DNA of 7,840 bases, taken from Anaerolineales bacterium UBA5069. Its GTDB lineage: Bacteria; Chloroflexota; Anaerolineae; Caldilineales; Caldilineaceae. The notes beneath the pieces are model-generated. The model was given only the letters and a program-made list of their open reading frames with translations, was not told the origin of the DNA and did not search any database. Where the stretch lies: assembly GCA_002415895.1 (NCBI GenBank), contig DIAV01000132.1, positions 9,255 through 17,094 on the forward strand, written 5' to 3'. Made by a program: the position numbers and the translations under genes. The first letter of the stretch is position 1. Every line of letters starts with the position of its first letter. Positions 6,535 to 7,840 of the stretch are shown here, one piece after another.

Positions 6535-7680
6535 CTAGTTCTGCTCACTTCCTGCAAACGGGTGGATAGCCGGCTCCGTCGGCACAGCGACGGGCCCGTA
6601 TGTTTCCTCTACAATTTCGCTCATCAGCCCAGCCACAAAGCGCACCGCACCCACACTGCGGTCATACGCCATGCGCATGGGGCCGACAATGCCCAGCAAG
6701 CCGGTTGCCTGGTCTCCCACACCATAACGCCCCAGCACGAGGCTGATTTGTCGCAGTTCGGGCACGCGCCCATCGCCTGCGATAACAACGCGCACGGTAT
6801 CGTCTCCGGTTCCCAGCGAGTGGCCAATCTGGTTGACAATCTGCTCGAGCAGCGAACGTTGCTCCAGCACCTGGACAATGCGTCGCACGTCCTCGCCGCC
6901 GGAAAACTCGGGCGCCTCCAGCACCTGCGCCAGCCCATCCCGATAGATGTGGCCGCTGGTTTCGCTCTCAATGCGCTGCATAATTTCCACAACAAGCATC
7001 GCGACCTGGCGTGAAAACGGGGGCAGCGCCGGCAGCAGAGTGCGTACGGCGGCGGTGTCCAGCGAGGCCAGCAGGTCATTCAATGCGTTGCTTGTCTTGC
7101 TCAGTTCGCTCTGCTCCGCCGGCTGGTCCAGATCCAGCAATTGCTGGTGCACGGCGCCATCGTGGAGGACCAGGACAAGCAGAACCTTTACGCCATGGAT
7201 GGCCACAAGTTCCATATGCTTGTAGCGGCTACGCGCCGAACGGGGCGCCGTGGCAAGCGCGGCACTTTGCGATGTGCGCGCCAGCGCGGCGGTGCTCACA
7301 TGCAGCCACTGCTCCATGTCTCGCCGCGCAACGCTGAACTCGCCGCGAATACGCTCGCGCTCAGCGTACGAAGGCTCCGCCTCCATCATCAGGTGATGGA
7401 CAAAGTAGCGGTAGCCTGCTTCCGTGGGGATGCGCCCCGCGCTCGTATGCGGGTGCGTCAGCATGCCATCCGCCTCAAGCGCAGCAAGGTCGTTGCGTAT
7501 GGTCGCGGACGATACGCCCAATTGGGCAAGCTGCGCAATCGTCTGGCTGCCCACAGGCTGGGCCGTGCGCACATATTCCTGGATGACCAGCCTCAGCAGG
7601 CGGCGACGCCTTTCGGGGATGGCCGTTGAGTCAATCTGCTTCATGGCACGTGGGTGCGCTGCGGGCGGCAGCACAATCAT
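6535..7680 (-). CDS. hrcA: HrcA, heat-inducible transcription repressor
   Basis: Represses class I heat-shock genes (groE and dnaK groups in the family) by binding an inverted-repeat operator; its folding depends on GroEL, which makes it a stress sensor. The 381-residue protein has an N-terminal winged helix at about 24-95. This includes QPVGSQTIAQ (41-50), the recognition-helix region VSSATIRNDLAALEADGMLTH (56-76) and the wing HTSAGRIPTEAGYRYFV (78-94), nearly invariant in HrcA. The C-terminal GAF-like domain ends with GLLGIVGPMRMAYDRSVGAVRFVAGLMSEIVEE (327-359), also typical. Two starts are possible. The ATG at 7680 has a GAGG ten bases upstream and sits about 23 bases after the predicted transcription start. 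The ATG at 7644 (MKQIDST...) fits the usual family N-terminus but has no ribosome binding site. I favour 7680 with moderate confidence. It is first in the cluster and probably autoregulated through the palindrome upstream. Confidence 0.95.
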   Translation of the reverse strand: MIVLPPAAHPRAMKQIDSTAIPERRRRLLRLVIQEYVRTAQPVGSQTIAQLAQLGVSSATIRNDLAALEADGMLTHPHTSAGRIPTEAGYRYFVHHLMMEAEPSYAERERIRGEFSVARRDMEQWLHVSTAALARTSQSAALATAPRSARSRYKHMELVAIHGVKVLLVLVLHDGAVHQQLLDLDQPAEQSELSKTSNALNDLLASLDTAAVRTLLPALPPFSRQVAMLVVEIMQRIESETSGHIYRDGLAQVLEAPEFSGGEDVRRIVQVLEQRSLLEQIVNQIGHSLGTGDDTVRVVIAGDGRVPELRQISLVLGRYGVGDQATGLLGIVGPMRMAYDRSVGAVRFVAGLMSEIVEETYGPVAVPTEPAIHPFAGSEQN

Positions 7681-7710
7681 GCAAATGGGGCCTCAAATGG
7701 CCCATGTGCA
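7680..7710 (-). promoter_or_regulatory. Imperfect palindrome, candidate operator of hrcA
   Basis: On the plus strand, TGCAAATGGGGCC (7680-7692) and GGCCCATGTGCA (7699-7710) are inverted copies around the six-base centre TCAAAT, with one mismatch and one extra G. The element spans exactly from the final base of the -10 box to the A of the hrcA ATG, so it covers the transcription start. A bound repressor here would block initiation. The CIRCE consensus TTAGCACTC-N9-GAGTGCTAA is not present anywhere in the hrcA upstream region. An additional direct repeat, CAAATGG, occurs at 7682-7688 and 7694-7700. An operator role is inferred from structure and position only. Confidence 0.5.
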
Positions 7711-7738
7711 TTATAGGTGTGTCGAACAGGTGTGTCAA
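7710..7738 (-). promoter_or_regulatory. Consensus sigma70-type promoter of hrcA-grpE
   Basis: Reading leftwards, the -35 box TTGACA (7738-7733) and -10 box TATAAT (7715-7710) both match the consensus perfectly and are separated by 17 bp, the ideal spacing. Transcription should start near 7703, leaving a leader of about 23 bases before the ATG at 7680. So strong a promoter would normally need repression. The sequence GACACACCT occurs twice, at 7736-7728 and 7723-7715, spanning the spacer with a 13-bp period. Confidence 0.85.
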
Positions 7739-7743
7739 TCACC

Positions 7744-7783
7744 GCTGGGTAGGTTTGCCCAGCACGCGGGCGCCTCTGGTGCC
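7744..7783. repeat. Two small inverted repeats upstream of the hrcA promoter
   Basis: GCTGGG (7744-7749) and CCCAGC (7758-7763) form a six-pair inverted repeat with an eight-base centre, starting five bases upstream of the -35 box. Beside it, GGCGCC-TCT-GGTGCC (7769-7783) is a second, one-mismatch inverted repeat. Neither is followed by a T run on either strand, so they are not intrinsic terminators. They could bind a regulator or be chance. Confidence 0.3.
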
Positions 7784-7800
7784 AAAGAAGTGATCGCGAC

Positions 7801-7824
7801 GACGACCAGACGGCCAGACGGCCA
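7801..7824. repeat. Three tandem 8-bp repeats
   Basis: GACGACCA, GACGGCCA and GACGGCCA follow each other without gaps; the first differs from the others by one base. They lie 60-90 bp upstream of the hrcA -35 box. The array is short, and may be replication slippage or a cluster of binding sites. Confidence 0.5.
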
Positions 7825-7831
7825 AAAGGGA

Positions 7832-7837
7832 TTGACA
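7832..7837 (+). promoter_or_regulatory. Possible -35 box of a divergent promoter at the window edge
   Basis: TTGACA on the plus strand matches the -35 consensus exactly, but the place where a -10 box would be is beyond the window. If real, it would drive a gene transcribed away from hrcA. A single hexamer is weak evidence. Confidence 0.2.
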
Positions 7838-7840
7838 ACG

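Noticed and set aside
7677..7840. Open minus-strand frames running from the right edge towards hrcA, one ending in an overlap with the hrcA ATG and one ending at 7739
   Set aside because: All minus frames are open for at least 30 codons here by chance. The longest would run through a perfect promoter and palindrome, and none gives a recognisable protein end.

Overview
The window is GC-rich bacterial chromosome, and all six convincing genes lie on the minus strand, so it reads from right to left. In transcription order they are: hrcA (heat-shock repressor), grpE (DnaK nucleotide-exchange factor), a two-domain GNAT acetyltransferase, a small four-helix membrane protein of the phage-holin-4/YvlD type, sbcD/mre11 (nuclease), and sbcC/rad50 (ATPase). 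The style of the HrcA and GrpE sequences, the tandem GNAT protein and the alanine-rich codon-biased proteins suggest a Chloroflexota bacterium (Anaerolineae/Caldilineae-like). That placement is inference from general resemblance, not from a marker gene.

Right edge (7681-7840): a non-coding control region for hrcA. It holds a perfect sigma70-type promoter reading leftwards (TTGACA, 17 bp, TATAAT). An imperfect 31-bp palindrome runs from the last base of the -10 box to the A of the first hrcA ATG. A 9-bp direct repeat lies across the -35/-10 spacer. Further upstream are short inverted repeats, three tandem 8-bp units and a TTGACA on the plus strand at the very edge. The classical HrcA operator CIRCE is absent, so the palindrome is the obvious candidate operator.

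Middle (4289-7680): hrcA and grpE abut exactly (TAGATG). grpE is followed after 80 bp by the GNAT gene and after another 63 bp by the membrane-protein gene. Neither gap contains a stem-loop followed by a T run, so read-through from the hrcA promoter is possible. dnaK and dnaJ are not next to grpE.

Left (76-4206): sbcD and sbcC are three bases apart and encode the two subunits of the SbcCD (Mre11-Rad50) DNA-end-processing complex. Every catalytic motif is intact in both: seven metal ligands and the catalytic histidine in SbcD; Walker A, Q-loop, zinc hook, signature, Walker B and H-loop in SbcC. The first 75 bases are too short to assign.

The genes look like core chromosome, and no mobile element, CRISPR array, RNA gene or new defence system is visible. 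The most interesting points are the CIRCE-less palindromic control region of hrcA, and the possible placing of a DNA double-strand-break repair pair downstream of a heat-shock promoter.
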